Source: Methylobacter sp. (GTDB lineage Bacteria; Pseudomonadota; Gammaproteobacteria; Methylococcales; Methylomonadaceae). Taken from it: 64,000 nucleotides of DNA. Below are positions 17,556 through 27,062 of the stretch, piece after piece. Location: assembly GCA_030653175.1 (NCBI GenBank), contig JAURZV010000052.1, positions 116,931 through 180,930 of the forward strand. The letters run 5' to 3'. The translations under genes were made by a program, and so were the position numbers. The notes below the pieces were generated by a model. That model made no database searches. It worked only from the letters and a program-made list of their open reading frames with translations, and was not told where the DNA came from. Position 1 is the stretch's first letter; each line of letters starts with the position of its first letter.

Positions 17556-19678
17556 GAGTTAAGGCTACGATAGCGATCAGCTTGGCGCTTATGTGCAGTC
17601 ACAGTTTGAGTGTCGCAGTTGCAGCAGAAGAGATGGACAATTTTTTTGCGATGTCACCGGCTGAATTAGCGGCGACATCCGTCACTATTGCTACCGGAAC
17701 GCCTAAACCGATTTCCCAGTCTGCGGCAGTGACCAGCGTGATTACCGCTGAACAGATCAAATCCATGGGCGCGACCGAGCTGCACGAGGTGCTGGAAACG
17801 GTGCCCGGCATGCATGCCAGTGTGCAGGGATTGAGCGGTGATTATCATTACAGCATGCGCGGGATACAGAACGCCACAAATTCGCAGCTCCTGATACTGC
17901 TGAACGGCACGCGTGTTACTACGCCTTTCCGTGGCACGTTAATGTCGGGGTTGGAGCTGCCTATTGAGGCAATTCAGCAAGTGGAAGTCATACGAGGGCC
18001 GGGTTCAGCGCTTTACGGCGCAGATGCTTTTGCCGGCGTTATCAATATCATCACCAAAAAAGCCAAAGATATTGATGGCACAACCGTGGGTGGCCGGGTA
18101 GGTGACCATGACACCCAGAGCGGCTGGGGTCAGCATGGCGGCCAGTGGGCCGGCTGGGATATTGCAACCAGCCTGCAATATCAGCATACCGGTGGCGATG
18201 ATGGTCGTATTATTAAAGCGGATGCTCAAACCACCGTGGATAATGCGTTTGGAACGCATGCGTCTCATGCGCCGGGGCCTATGAATACGCGTTATGAAAC
18301 TTTGAATGGACATCTCAATATGCAGCGCAAGCACTGGGATATTGGTTTCTGGGCATTGAGTGAAGAGGGCGGCACCCGCGCCGGCCTTGCCGGCGCATTG
18401 GATCCGGAAGGCAATGCCAATGGCGAACAATACCTGGGCGATGTGCGTTTTTCAACGGAAGACTGGTTTGATGACTGGGAATTTATAGCGCATGGCAGTT
18501 ATCTGCGTGCTGATTTTCTAGGGCGCTTTCAGATTTTTCCCGATAACGCGTTATTGCCTATAGGTCCGGACGGGAATATTAGTCTTTCAGGTACGCCGGT
18601 TTTATTTCCTGATGGCGCCATTAGTAATTCAGGCCAACTGGAGCAGATTCCCTCGTTTGAATTGAGTTCCATCTATAAGGGCCTGGACAAGCATCTGCTG
18701 CGGGCAAGCGCCGGTTTTCGTTATGAGCAAATTACAACAAGGCAGCGTGCGAATTATGGGCCGGGAGTCATTGATGGAACCAAGCCCGTTATAGATGGCA
18801 CATTAACAAACGTTGCCGGCACGCCGTTTGTTTTTTTAGCGGATACGCATCGGTCAATCTGGTCTTATGTCCTGCAGGATGAATGGCAACTGGCTGATGA
18901 CTGGCAATTGACTGCCGGCGTGCGTTACGATAATTATTCGGACTTTGGCAGCACCGTTAACCCCCGCGCTGCCCTGGTTTGGGACATTAATGAACAAGTG
19001 ACCAGTAAGTTGTTGTATGGAAGAGCCTTTAGAGCGCCCAACTTTTCAGAACAAGGCAATAAAAATAACCCGGTGCTGCTGGGTAATGGTAATTTGGAGC
19101 CGGAAACCATCAATACCTACGAATGGGCTTTTGACTATCACCCTGTTTCTTCACTTAGAACCGCTGCCAATCTGTATTATTACCAAATTAAAGAGCTCAT
19201 CGCACTTGTCCCGGATGTCGGCAAGCCAACAAACACTTTTCAAAATACCGGCAATCAGGACGGTTACGGAACCGAGCTGGAAGGGAATTGGCAGGTGAAT
19301 GAACAATGGAACCTGCTGGGTAATTACGCCTGGCAATATGCAAGAAACGGCGAAACCAAAAGACGGGTGACCGGTGTGCCCGAACATCAGGTCTATTTTG
19401 CCGTTGCCTGGCAGTTTATGCCGAAGTGGCAAATACAGCCTCAGATAAATTGGATAGGCAGCAGAACAAGTCCCGTTGGAGATAATCGAGCCTTGGATGA
19501 CTACGAAACCATCGATTTAACCTTAAGAGGTAAAAAATTGTACGGACATCTCAATCTTGCAGCTTCTTTGCGCAATGCGTTCGATACAAATAGCCGTGAG
19601 CCAGCTGTTGCTCAATTGCGGGAAAATCTACCTATGCCTGGCAGAAGCTTTTATCTCGAAGCATCTGTTAATTTTTGA
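17552..19678 (+). CDS. TonB-dependent outer-membrane receptor, copy 1
   Basis: 708 residues with a signal peptide (about 1-26), plug domain (VTSVITAEQIKSMGATELHE, VEVIRGPGSALYGADAFAGV) and a beta-barrel ending in aromatic Phe (EASVNF), the outer-membrane assembly signal. Such receptors import siderophores, cobalamin or other large ligands with TonB energy; the ligand is not evident. The gene overlaps the GGDEF/EAL gene by ATGA, so cyclic-di-GMP signalling and uptake are cotranscribed. It is about two-thirds or more identical to the next receptor, with the divergence in barrel loops. Confidence 0.92.
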   Translation: MRVKATIAISLALMCSHSLSVAVAAEEMDNFFAMSPAELAATSVTIATGTPKPISQSAAVTSVITAEQIKSMGATELHEVLETVPGMHASVQGLSGDYHYSMRGIQNATNSQLLILLNGTRVTTPFRGTLMSGLELPIEAIQQVEVIRGPGSALYGADAFAGVINIITKKAKDIDGTTVGGRVGDHDTQSGWGQHGGQWAGWDIATSLQYQHTGGDDGRIIKADAQTTVDNAFGTHASHAPGPMNTRYETLNGHLNMQRKHWDIGFWALSEEGGTRAGLAGALDPEGNANGEQYLGDVRFSTEDWFDDWEFIAHGSYLRADFLGRFQIFPDNALLPIGPDGNISLSGTPVLFPDGAISNSGQLEQIPSFELSSIYKGLDKHLLRASAGFRYEQITTRQRANYGPGVIDGTKPVIDGTLTNVAGTPFVFLADTHRSIWSYVLQDEWQLADDWQLTAGVRYDNYSDFGSTVNPRAALVWDINEQVTSKLLYGRAFRAPNFSEQGNKNNPVLLGNGNLEPETINTYEWAFDYHPVSSLRTAANLYYYQIKELIALVPDVGKPTNTFQNTGNQDGYGTELEGNWQVNEQWNLLGNYAWQYARNGETKRRVTGVPEHQVYFAVAWQFMPKWQIQPQINWIGSRTSPVGDNRALDDYETIDLTLRGKKLYGHLNLAASLRNAFDTNSREPAVAQLRENLPMPGRSFYLEASVNF

Positions 19679-19689
19679 TGTGTTAAGTT

Positions 19690-19845
19690 ATGCGAAAAAT
19701 CTTATTCCCTTTTGATAAAGTCGGGCACGTTTTGTTTAATGAATTGGGCGTGGATTATGCGCAAGGCTACGGTATCGGCAAGCCCGTGCCTCTGGATGAA
19801 CTTAAGCTAATAAAACCTTATCCGGGGCGTGAAAATGAGAGTTAA
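19690..19845 (+). pseudogene. Remnant of the GGDEF/EAL gene 3' end, left by tandem duplication
   Basis: A 51-codon frame whose residues DKVGHV and LGVDYAQGYGIGKPVPLDEL match the last part of the upstream EAL domain, followed by a short divergent tail. The DNA from about 19750 to 19815 resembles 17463-17530 closely. It runs into the second receptor start exactly as the parent gene overlaps the first. This shows that the duplicated unit began inside the EAL gene and that most of the duplicated EAL part was then deleted. Not expected to be functional. Confidence 0.85.
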
Positions 19846-21949
19846 ATTTGCGTTAGCGGTCAGCTTGGCGCTTATGTGCTGTTCCTACAGCTTGAGCGCT
19901 GAAGAAATGGATGATTTTTTTGCTATGTCACCGGCTGAATTAGCGGCGACATCCGTTACTATTGCTACCGGTACGCCCAAGTCGGTTTCCCAGTCTGCGG
20001 CAGTGACCAGCGTGATTACCGCTGAACAAATTAAATCCATGGGCGCGACCCAGCTGCATGAGGTGCTGGAAACGGTGCCGGGTATGCACGGTAGTCTGCA
20101 AAGAAGTACATACGATTATAATTACAGTGTGCGCGGTATGCAGAATGCAACCAATTCACAACTTCTGATATTGTTAAACGGTACGCGCATTACTACGCCG
20201 TTCCGCGGTACAGTGATGTCCGGCTTGGAATTGCCTGTTGAGGCAATCCAGCGCGTAGAAGTCATCAGGGGGCCTGGTTCAGCACTTTATGGCGCGGATG
20301 CGTTTGCCGGTGTTATCAATATTATTACCAAAAAAGCCAAGGATATTGATGGCACAAAAGTCGGCGCCCGCGTAGGTGATCATAGTACGCAGAGCGGGTG
20401 GGGGCAGCACAGTACGCAGTGGGCCGGCTGGGATGTCGCGACCAGTCTGCAATATCAGCATACCAGCGGTGATGATGGACGGGTTCTTGACGCTGACCTT
20501 CAAGCCACTAAAGATAATGCGTTTGGGACTCACGCCTCTCATGCTCCCGGCCCCATGAATACGCGCTATGAAACTTTCAATGGACATCTCTCGCTGCAAC
20601 GGAAACATTGGGCTGTTGGTTTCTGGGCATTTAATTCAATTAACGCAGGCACTCGCGCAGGAGGCAACGCAACCCTGGATCCAAACGGCGCGACTAATGG
20701 TGAACAATATCTGGGGGATGTGCATTTTTCCACAGAGGACTGGTTTGACGATTGGGAGTTAATGGCGCATCTCAGTTACCTGCAGGCTGATTTTAAAGCG
20801 GGATTTCAGGTTTTTCCAGATAATGCCAGCTTGCCTGTCACTGGAACTGGAAATATTGCTAATACGCTTGATCCTTTAGTTCCAAGGGTTTTGTTTCCTA
20901 ATGGTGTCAATAATAATTTAGGGCGAGTGGAGAAAATTCCATCAATTGAGTTGAGTTCAATCTATCAGGGTTGGGACAATCATTTGTTGCGCTTAGGCAC
21001 GGGCTTTCGGTATGAAGAAATTACTACCAGTGAGAGTAGAAATTTTGGTTATGGTGCGCCGCTGCCCGCTGTGGTAAATGGTACACTAATCGATGTGACT
21101 GGTACCCAGTTTGTTTATCTACCCGACACCCATCGATCCATCTGGTCTGCTGTAGCGCAGGATGAATGGCAATTCGCTAAAAACTGGCAACTGACAGCCG
21201 GTGTGCGCTTCGATAACTATTCTGATTTTGGCGGCACCATCAATCCGCGTGCCGCCCTGGTTTGGGATATTAATGAACAGCTGACCAGCAAGCTGTTGTA
21301 TGGTAAAGCCTTTAGGGCGCCTAGTTTCTCAGAACAAGGCAACCAGAATAATCCGGTCATCGTAGGCAACAAGCAGTTAAAGCCTGAAACGATTAACACC
21401 GTTGAATGGGCTTTTGATTATCGTCCTTTTTCTACACTACGAACGGCGGTCAACCTGTATTATTATGAAATCGAAAATCTTATCGCCATACCGGCAGGAA
21501 CGGTTACCTTCCAAAACAGCGGTAATCAAAACGGCTACGGCACGGAACTGGAATGGAATTGGCAGGCTACTGAGCAATGGAATGTGATGGGTAATTACGC
21601 GTGGCAAAATGCCCGTAACAACACCAGTAACAACCGGGTAACGGGCGTACCGGAGCATCATGTTTATACGGCAATCGGCTGGCAGTTTTTACCGCAATGG
21701 CAGTTACAGCCACAGATTAACTGGATTGGCAGCCGAACCAGCGTATTAAACGATAACAGGCTGTTGAAAGACTATGAAACTATCGATGCAACTTTGAGAG
21801 GTAAAAAATTATTTGGACACGTTAATGTGGCGGCTTCTATACGCAATATGTTCGATGCCAATAACCTTGAACCCGCCAGTCCTGCATTGCCGCAAAATAT
21901 CCCGTTGCCGGGAAGAAGTTTTTACTTTGAAGTGGCGGTTGACTTTTAA
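19835..21949 (+). CDS. TonB-dependent outer-membrane receptor, copy 2
   Basis: A paralogue of the receptor at 17552. ATG 19835 is chosen because it aligns with the first copy (both begin MRVK); a GTG at 19829 is less likely. 704 residues: signal peptide (about 1-22), near-identical plug region (ITAEQIKSMGATQLHE, VEVIRGPGSALYGADAFAGV), barrel ending EVAVDF. Differences concentrate in the segments around residues 240-260, 320-350 and 390-420, expected for surface loops, so ligand range may differ. It probably lost the direct coupling to the EAL gene and may rely on readthrough or its own promoter. Confidence 0.92.
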   Translation: MRVKFALAVSLALMCCSYSLSAEEMDDFFAMSPAELAATSVTIATGTPKSVSQSAAVTSVITAEQIKSMGATQLHEVLETVPGMHGSLQRSTYDYNYSVRGMQNATNSQLLILLNGTRITTPFRGTVMSGLELPVEAIQRVEVIRGPGSALYGADAFAGVINIITKKAKDIDGTKVGARVGDHSTQSGWGQHSTQWAGWDVATSLQYQHTSGDDGRVLDADLQATKDNAFGTHASHAPGPMNTRYETFNGHLSLQRKHWAVGFWAFNSINAGTRAGGNATLDPNGATNGEQYLGDVHFSTEDWFDDWELMAHLSYLQADFKAGFQVFPDNASLPVTGTGNIANTLDPLVPRVLFPNGVNNNLGRVEKIPSIELSSIYQGWDNHLLRLGTGFRYEEITTSESRNFGYGAPLPAVVNGTLIDVTGTQFVYLPDTHRSIWSAVAQDEWQFAKNWQLTAGVRFDNYSDFGGTINPRAALVWDINEQLTSKLLYGKAFRAPSFSEQGNQNNPVIVGNKQLKPETINTVEWAFDYRPFSTLRTAVNLYYYEIENLIAIPAGTVTFQNSGNQNGYGTELEWNWQATEQWNVMGNYAWQNARNNTSNNRVTGVPEHHVYTAIGWQFLPQWQLQPQINWIGSRTSVLNDNRLLKDYETIDATLRGKKLFGHVNVAASIRNMFDANNLEPASPALPQNIPLPGRSFYFEVAVDF

Positions 21950-22026
21950 TAAAAAGAGAATCGGGCTAACGTGGAGGGTGATTACATGGTTTTTCAGCAA
22001 AAGTTGATGGCTTGCTGTGTCCAAAG

Positions 22027-22749
22027 TTACCCGTTATTAGTCAGCATATTCCAATAAGTTAAATTTTTTGTAGCTACGCTATCCAGAAGATCGTCTACCT
22101 TAATCGCACAGGGTCGCCGCATTCCATAGAAATCCACTAATGGACCAATCCCGACAAAATGGATGCCTAATGTCGAAATAACTCGCATCAAGGCAGGTTC
22201 CATGAGAGCGTACCAGTAATGAATGTTATTTTCAGAACTCATTTTAATGGCGCATGCAAACAAAGCCAGTGTCAGGTGAGAAGAGCTACGTTTCTCTTCT
22301 TGCGTAAAAGCAGCTTCTGATTCAGCATCAATAGTCGTTAATAAGTGCGGTTCGTTTTTTCTTCGCCTAAACTCTTTCGATACACAAAATCGCGATAATT
22401 CAGCCAGATTATGCCGGGGCATGGTTTTTAATAAAGCAACATCATCAATCTGGCTGTGTTTTTCAATGGGAAATGGTTTTTCCCGATTCTTGGCATCTGG
22501 CAGAATAAGGCGGGTAGTTGCCATATAAATTCCAAGTCTACGATGGCGAATAAGATAATGACTTGAATGCGAGTCATATTCATCAAATTCTATTTCTTCA
22601 GGATGATCCATAGGATTCATAAACCCGGTTTTATCTCCATTTTCAATGCAATACACTTGATAACGTAACTTATACACCTCATGCTTAAGTTCCTCAGAAG
22701 TTGCTGGTATCATCTCAAAATATTCATTAAAAATATCAATAATATTCAT
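22027..22749 (-). CDS. PEP-CTERM/exosortase system-associated acyltransferase
   Basis: 240 residues of the GNAT-like, autoinducer-synthase-related family found with PEP-CTERM/exosortase systems. Typical are the start (FEMIPATSEELKHEVYKLRYQVYCIE), the ExDEYDSHSSHYLI region, RLILPD, the LAELSRFCVSKEFRRRK segment, and MEPALMRVISTLGIHF. The natural substrate is unknown. It stands alone here, convergent with the second TonB receptor; exosortase and PEP-CTERM genes must be elsewhere. Its presence implies an exopolysaccharide-linked protein-sorting system in this organism. Confidence 0.88.
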   Translation of the reverse strand: MNIIDIFNEYFEMIPATSEELKHEVYKLRYQVYCIENGDKTGFMNPMDHPEEIEFDEYDSHSSHYLIRHRRLGIYMATTRLILPDAKNREKPFPIEKHSQIDDVALLKTMPRHNLAELSRFCVSKEFRRRKNEPHLLTTIDAESEAAFTQEEKRSSSHLTLALFACAIKMSSENNIHYWYALMEPALMRVISTLGIHFVGIGPLVDFYGMRRPCAIKVDDLLDSVATKNLTYWNMLTNNG

Positions 22750-22946
22750 TTGGTTGCAATTTTATATGTGGCTGATTCAACTTCATAATGAATTATAATC
22801 TCAAAACTGCTTCCCTTGGTAAAGTATTGCCGTTGTTAAATCGCGTTCTCATGACTGATAGGAGTACCTTGATTGGCTTTTAACCATTCCAGTGCTTGAA
22901 TTCATAATAATAAATGCAAAAATAATCTTCGTAAGGGGAGGTATTG

Positions 22947-23555
22947 ATGTCACTCAGCGCACCTCGTAACGGTGAAAAAAATATCGTTCCCTTTGATGGG
23001 GAACTTTATTTAATCAAACAGTTTTACTCGCAACCGGAGTCTGATCGGTTATTTGCGCAGATGAAATCAGGTCTGGCTTGGGAGGACGAATCCATTTTTA
23101 TTTTCGGGAAATGGGTTAAGGTTCCCCGCTTGATGTGTTGGTACGGCGATCCGGATGCCTGGTATCAATATTCAGGCGTTAATCATCAGCCAAGGCCGTG
23201 GACTCCGGCACTACAGGCAATCAGGGAAAAAGTAGAGCAGCAATGTCAATGTGACTTCAACAGCGTATTGGCCAATTTGTACCGTGACGGTAACGACTCT
23301 ATGGGCTGCCATGCCGATGATGAAAAAGAGTTGGGGCCCAATCCTGTGATTGCGTCTTTAAGCCTGGGTGATGAGCGCTTGTTTAAATTGCATCATAAAA
23401 AGCGCAAGGAAACCCTGGATATTGTTCTCGGACACGGCGATTTGCTGGTGATGGCCGGCCCTTTGCAGCACCACTGGATGCATTCGGTGCCTAAAACCAA
23501 AAAATTGAAAACGCCACGGATTAATTTGACGTTTCGGAAGATTAAGGCGGATTGA
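22947..23555 (+). CDS. AlkB-like 2-oxoglutarate/Fe(II)-dependent dioxygenase
   Basis: 202 residues from ATG 22947, which has AAGGGGAGG just ahead. It resembles the ALKBH2/3-like branch, which removes alkyl lesions from DNA or RNA by oxidation. Iron ligands are in MGCHADDEKEL (HxD) and LQHHWMHSVPKT; the 2-oxoglutarate-binding arginine motif is RINLTFRKI. The segments VPRLMCWYGD and VLANLYRDGNDSMG are typical. It is a single-gene unit opposite purD. Repair rather than protein modification is the family norm. Confidence 0.88.
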   Translation: MSLSAPRNGEKNIVPFDGELYLIKQFYSQPESDRLFAQMKSGLAWEDESIFIFGKWVKVPRLMCWYGDPDAWYQYSGVNHQPRPWTPALQAIREKVEQQCQCDFNSVLANLYRDGNDSMGCHADDEKELGPNPVIASLSLGDERLFKLHHKKRKETLDIVLGHGDLLVMAGPLQHHWMHSVPKTKKLKTPRINLTFRKIKAD

Positions 23556-23559
23556 TTGG

Positions 23560-23720
23560 TTCACCACGAACGACTGCATGGACAGATATTTGCTCCTGCA
23601 ATATCTGCATTCACCACATCCATGTGGATTATGCAGGAGGTAGAGCAACGCAGGAGCAGTTGCCGAGACACGAAGGACACGAAGTTTTTAATCTGGCTTT
23701 TCTCCGTGAACTTCGTGGTG
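23560..23720. repeat. Complex palindromic repeat of the CACGAAG family
   Basis: Begins TTCACCACGAACGACTGCATG and ends ACTTCGTGGTG. A block of about 55 bases (GCAGGAGGTAGAGCAACGCA through GACACGAAGGACACGAAG) is the reverse complement of sequence in 31582-31655. Together with 25085-25157 it forms a dispersed family filling gaps between minus-strand housekeeping genes. Confidence 0.7.
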
Positions 23721-24998
23721 TTATGCTTTTATAGCTTTAAAGCCAATATCGGTGCGGTAATAGACATTATCCCAGTGGATGCTGTTGGCTAGCGCATAGG
23801 CTTTGCTTTGGGCTTCTTTAATATCATTGCCTAAAGCGCAAGCGCATAAGACCCGTCCGCCATTCGTGACCAGATCGTTGCCGACTTGCTGGGTGGCCGC
23901 ATGAAATACCTTGCTGTCTTCGTGCTCTTCGTGAGGCAAGCCGGAAATAACCGCGCCGCTTTGATAGGCGTCAGGATAGCCGCCCGCTGCCAAAACTACG
24001 CCTAATGCGGCGCGTTCGTCCCAATCGCTGCTGGTTTTGTCGAGATTGCCGGCCAGCGCTGCTTCGCAAAGCTCTACCAAATCGCTTTTCAAGCGCATCA
24101 TGATCGGCTGCGTTTCAGGGTCGCCAAAGCGGCAGTTGTATTCCAGCACTTTAATGGCGCCGTCGGCACTAATCATCAATCCGGCGTACAGAAAGCCGGT
24201 ATACGGCAGTCCGTCTTCCTCCATGCCTTTTAAGGTCGGCTCGATGACATCGCGCATGACCTTGTCGTGTATTTCAGGGGTGACGACGGGGGCAGGGGAG
24301 TAAGCGCCCATGCCCCCGGTGTTGGGGCCTTGGTCGCCGTTATCGCGGGCTTTGTGATCCTGGGAGGTCGCCATCGGCAAGGCGTGTTTGCCGTCGGCTA
24401 TGACGATAAAGCTGGCTTCTTCACCGGTCAGGAATTCTTCGACGACGACCCGGTTGCCGGCCTCACCGAATACATTGCCCGATAACATGTCCTCGACCGC
24501 AGCTATCGCTTCCTGTTCGGTCTGGGCAACGATCACGCCTTTGCCTGCCGCCAGGCCGTCGGCCTTGACCACAATCGGCGCGCCTTGTTGCCGGATATAG
24601 GCTATGGCTTGCTGCTGGTCGGTAAAGGATTTGAAAGCGGCGGTCGGGATGTGGTGGCGGATCATGAAGTCTTTGCAAAAAGTCTTGGAGCCTTCCAGTT
24701 GCGCGGCTTTTGCGGTAGGGCCAAAGCACTTCAGCCCCGCTTCCTGAAAACGGTCGACGATGCCCAAAACCAGAGGCACTTCGGGGCCGATAATGGTCAG
24801 GTCGATCGCTTCCTGTTGGGCGAATGCCAGCAGCGCGGCAATATCGTCGACGGCAATGGCGATGTTTTCAACAGACGGTTCCAGCGCAGTACCGGCATTG
24901 CCGGGCGCGACAAACACTTTTTCGACTTTGGGTGATTGCTTGGCTTTCCAGGCGAGGGCGTGTTCACGGCCGCCGCTGCCGACGATGAGGATTTTCAT
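23721..24998 (-). CDS. purD: Phosphoribosylamine--glycine ligase (GAR synthetase)
   Basis: Second step of purine synthesis: joins glycine to phosphoribosylamine with ATP. The start is placed at the ATG giving [18 protein letters not shown], the canonical N-terminus; the longer frame adds unconserved residues. 425 residues, ATP-grasp fold with [52 protein letters not shown] and [10 protein letters not shown]. It lies downstream of purH with a 172-base gap containing two dispersed repeats. Convergent with the AlkB-like gene. Confidence 0.97.
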   Translation of the reverse strand: MKILIVGSGGREHALAWKAKQSPKVEKVFVAPGNAGTALEPSVENIAIAVDDIAALLAFAQQEAIDLTIIGPEVPLVLGIVDRFQEAGLKCFGPTAKAAQLEGSKTFCKDFMIRHHIPTAAFKSFTDQQQAIAYIRQQGAPIVVKADGLAAGKGVIVAQTEQEAIAAVEDMLSGNVFGEAGNRVVVEEFLTGEEASFIVIADGKHALPMATSQDHKARDNGDQGPNTGGMGAYSPAPVVTPEIHDKVMRDVIEPTLKGMEEDGLPYTGFLYAGLMISADGAIKVLEYNCRFGDPETQPIMMRLKSDLVELCEAALAGNLDKTSSDWDERAALGVVLAAGGYPDAYQSGAVISGLPHEEHEDSKVFHAATQQVGNDLVTNGGRVLCACALGNDIKEAQSKAYALANSIHWDNVYYRTDIGFKAIKA

Positions 24999-25017
24999 AA
25001 TAATTCTCGTGTATTTT

Positions 25018-25041
25018 GTAGGGGCGACCGGCTGGTCGCCC
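25018..25041. repeat. Dispersed GGGGCGACCGG palindrome
   Basis: GTAGGGGCGACCGGCTGGTC then GCCC: another copy of the palindrome seen at 10292-10362 and 51398, placed immediately upstream of purD. Confidence 0.6.
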
Positions 25042-25084
25042 ATAACTTAACGTATATTCAATTAATGAAACGCAAGTAGATTAA

Positions 25085-25157
25085 TTCACCACGAAGACAC
25101 GAAGAGCACGAAGTTTTACCATTGTTTTCTTCGTGTCCTTCGTGTCTTCGTGGTGAA
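25085..25157. repeat. CACGAAG-family inverted repeat between purH and purD
   Basis: A 29-base arm starting TTCACCACGAAGACACGAAG (25085-25113) pairs with 25129-25157 with two mismatches. Same family as 23560-23720 and 31552-31669. Confidence 0.75.
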
Positions 25158-25170
25158 GGCCTTTAAAATA

Positions 25171-26730
25171 TTAGTGTCGGAAATGACGCATGCCGGTAAA
25201 GACCATGGCGATATTATGTTCATCGGCGGCGGCAATGACTTCATTATCGCGCATCGAGCCGCCGGGCTGGATGACGGCGGTAATGCCCGCTTCGGCGGCG
25301 GAATCGATGCCGTCCCTGAACGGGAAAAATGCATCTGAAGCCATGGCTGAACCCGGAACATCCAGACCCGCATCGGCGGCTTTGATGCCGGCGATTCTGG
25401 CCGAATAGACCCGGCTCATTTGTCCCGCGCCGACGCCGATAGTCTGGCCGTTTTTGCAGTAAACAATCGCATTGGATTTGACGAATTTGGCGACTTTCCA
25501 GGCAAACAGTAAATCGGCCAGTTCCTGTTCGGTCGGCGCGCGTTTACTGACTATTTTGAGATCGGATGCGCTGATTTCGCCGATGTCCTTGTCCTGAACC
25601 AGCAAGCCTCCGGCAACGCGTTTGAAATCGAGGGAGGCTGAGTTGGCGTTGTTCCAGAGGCCGCATTCCAGCACGCGCACATTTTGTTTTTCAGCCAAAA
25701 CGGTTTGCGCGGCTGCGCTGATGGACGGCGCAATAATGACTTCGACAAATTGACGTTTGACGATTTCAGCGGCGGTTTGTTCGTCCAGTTCCCGGTTAAA
25801 CGCGATAATGCCGCCGAATGCCGAGGTCGGGTCGGTGGCATAAGCCTTGTCGTAAGCGGCAAGCAGGCTGCCGGCCTGGGCTACGCCGCAGGGGTTGGCA
25901 TGTTTGACGATGACGCAGGTGGGCTGGTCGCCGAATGATTTAACGCATTCCAGCGCGGCGTCGGCATCGGCAATATTGTTGTAGGACAACTCCTTGCCTT
26001 GCAGCTGCCTGGCGGCGGCAATCGTGCCGCCAGCCGGTGTTTTTTCCCGATAAAAAGCCGCGTTTTGATGCGGGTTTTCGCCATAACGCATGGTCTGGTT
26101 ATGATAAAACTGCAAGTTCAGCGTTTCGGGAAACTGGATGCCATTAATATTGCCAAGGTAGGTTGCAATCGCGGTGTCATAACGGGCGGTGTGTTCAAAG
26201 CTTTTTAGCGCCAGATTGAAGCGGGTTTGCTGTGAGAGTCCGCTGTTGTTGTTTTTCAGTTCGGCAATAACCGATGCGTAATCGGCCGGATCGACGACGA
26301 CTGCAACATCGGCATGATTCTTGGCTGCGGCGCGGATCATGGTCGGGCCGCCGATATCGATGTTTTCAATGGCCGTGTCCAAGTCGCAGTCCGGATTGGC
26401 GATAGTTTGTTCGAAGGGATACAGGTTGACCACCACCATATCGATCGGGTTGATGCCGTTCGCCGCCATCACTGCATCATCTATGCCTCGACGCGCCAAA
26501 ATGCCGCCGTGGACTTTGGGGTGCAAGGTTTTAACCCGGCCGTCCATCATTTCCGGGAAACCGGTGTAATCGGAAACTTCAGTCGCAGGAATGCCATGTT
26601 CGGCCAGTGTCTTGGCGGTGCCGCCGGTAGACAGGATTTCGATGCCTAATTGATTAAGCTTCAGGCAAAAATCCACGATACCGGATTTATCGGATACGCT
26701 GATCAGCGCGCGAGTGACTTTTTTGTTCAT
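25171..26730 (-). CDS. purH: Bifunctional AICAR formyltransferase / IMP cyclohydrolase
   Basis: Last two steps of IMP synthesis. 519 residues: the N-terminal IMP cyclohydrolase (MGS-like) domain begins [16 protein letters not shown] and has STGGTAKTL and [16 protein letters not shown]; the C-terminal transformylase domain carries the KHANPCGVA motif and ends in [18 protein letters not shown] and [18 protein letters not shown]. All key motifs look intact. It follows fis with a 46-base gap, as part of the dusB-fis-purH-purD order common in gammaproteobacteria. Confidence 0.97.
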   Translation of the reverse strand: MNKKVTRALISVSDKSGIVDFCLKLNQLGIEILSTGGTAKTLAEHGIPATEVSDYTGFPEMMDGRVKTLHPKVHGGILARRGIDDAVMAANGINPIDMVVVNLYPFEQTIANPDCDLDTAIENIDIGGPTMIRAAAKNHADVAVVVDPADYASVIAELKNNNSGLSQQTRFNLALKSFEHTARYDTAIATYLGNINGIQFPETLNLQFYHNQTMRYGENPHQNAAFYREKTPAGGTIAAARQLQGKELSYNNIADADAALECVKSFGDQPTCVIVKHANPCGVAQAGSLLAAYDKAYATDPTSAFGGIIAFNRELDEQTAAEIVKRQFVEVIIAPSISAAAQTVLAEKQNVRVLECGLWNNANSASLDFKRVAGGLLVQDKDIGEISASDLKIVSKRAPTEQELADLLFAWKVAKFVKSNAIVYCKNGQTIGVGAGQMSRVYSARIAGIKAADAGLDVPGSAMASDAFFPFRDGIDSAAEAGITAVIQPGGSMRDNEVIAAADEHNIAMVFTGMRHFRH

Positions 26731-26776
26731 GCAGATCTCAGAATGAAAGGGGGGTAGAGCCAGTCTTGTTTGGGTA

Positions 26777-27061
26777 TCAGGACAGGCCGTAGAATTCCAG
26801 TTTTTTGCGCAAGGTGCTGCGACTCAAGCCCAATGCTTTGGCCGCTTTGGTTTGGTTGTGGCCTGAATGTTCCAGCGTTGCTTGCAATAAAGGCTTTTCA
26901 ACTTCGGCGATGACCATCGCATGCAAACCTACCGCATCATGGCCGTTCAGATGCAAAAAATATTGCTCCACCGTTTGTTTAACATGTACGCATAAAGGAA
27001 TGGTTACGGTTTTTATGCTGTCTATGCTAATGATTTCAGCACTTTTTTGGGATGCGTTCAT
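26777..27061 (-). CDS. fis: DNA-binding protein Fis
   Basis: Nucleoid-associated factor that bends DNA and activates rRNA and other promoters. The C-terminal helix-turn-helix ([21 protein letters not shown]) and the preceding [13 protein letters not shown] are diagnostic. I place the start at ATG 27061, right after the dusB stop (TAACATG); a GTG at 27073 would add four residues and overlap dusB. Either gives 94-98 residues, the family size. Downstream of dusB as in most gammaproteobacteria, where the pair is one growth-phase-controlled operon. Confidence 0.95.
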   Translation of the reverse strand: MNASQKSAEIISIDSIKTVTIPLCVHVKQTVEQYFLHLNGHDAVGLHAMVIAEVEKPLLQATLEHSGHNQTKAAKALGLSRSTLRKKLEFYGLS

Positions 27062-27062
27062 G

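Noticed and set aside
24037..26649. Several plus-strand frames of 70-116 codons opposite purD and purH
   Set aside because: Antisense shadows of canonical purine genes; no motifs or ribosome-binding sites.
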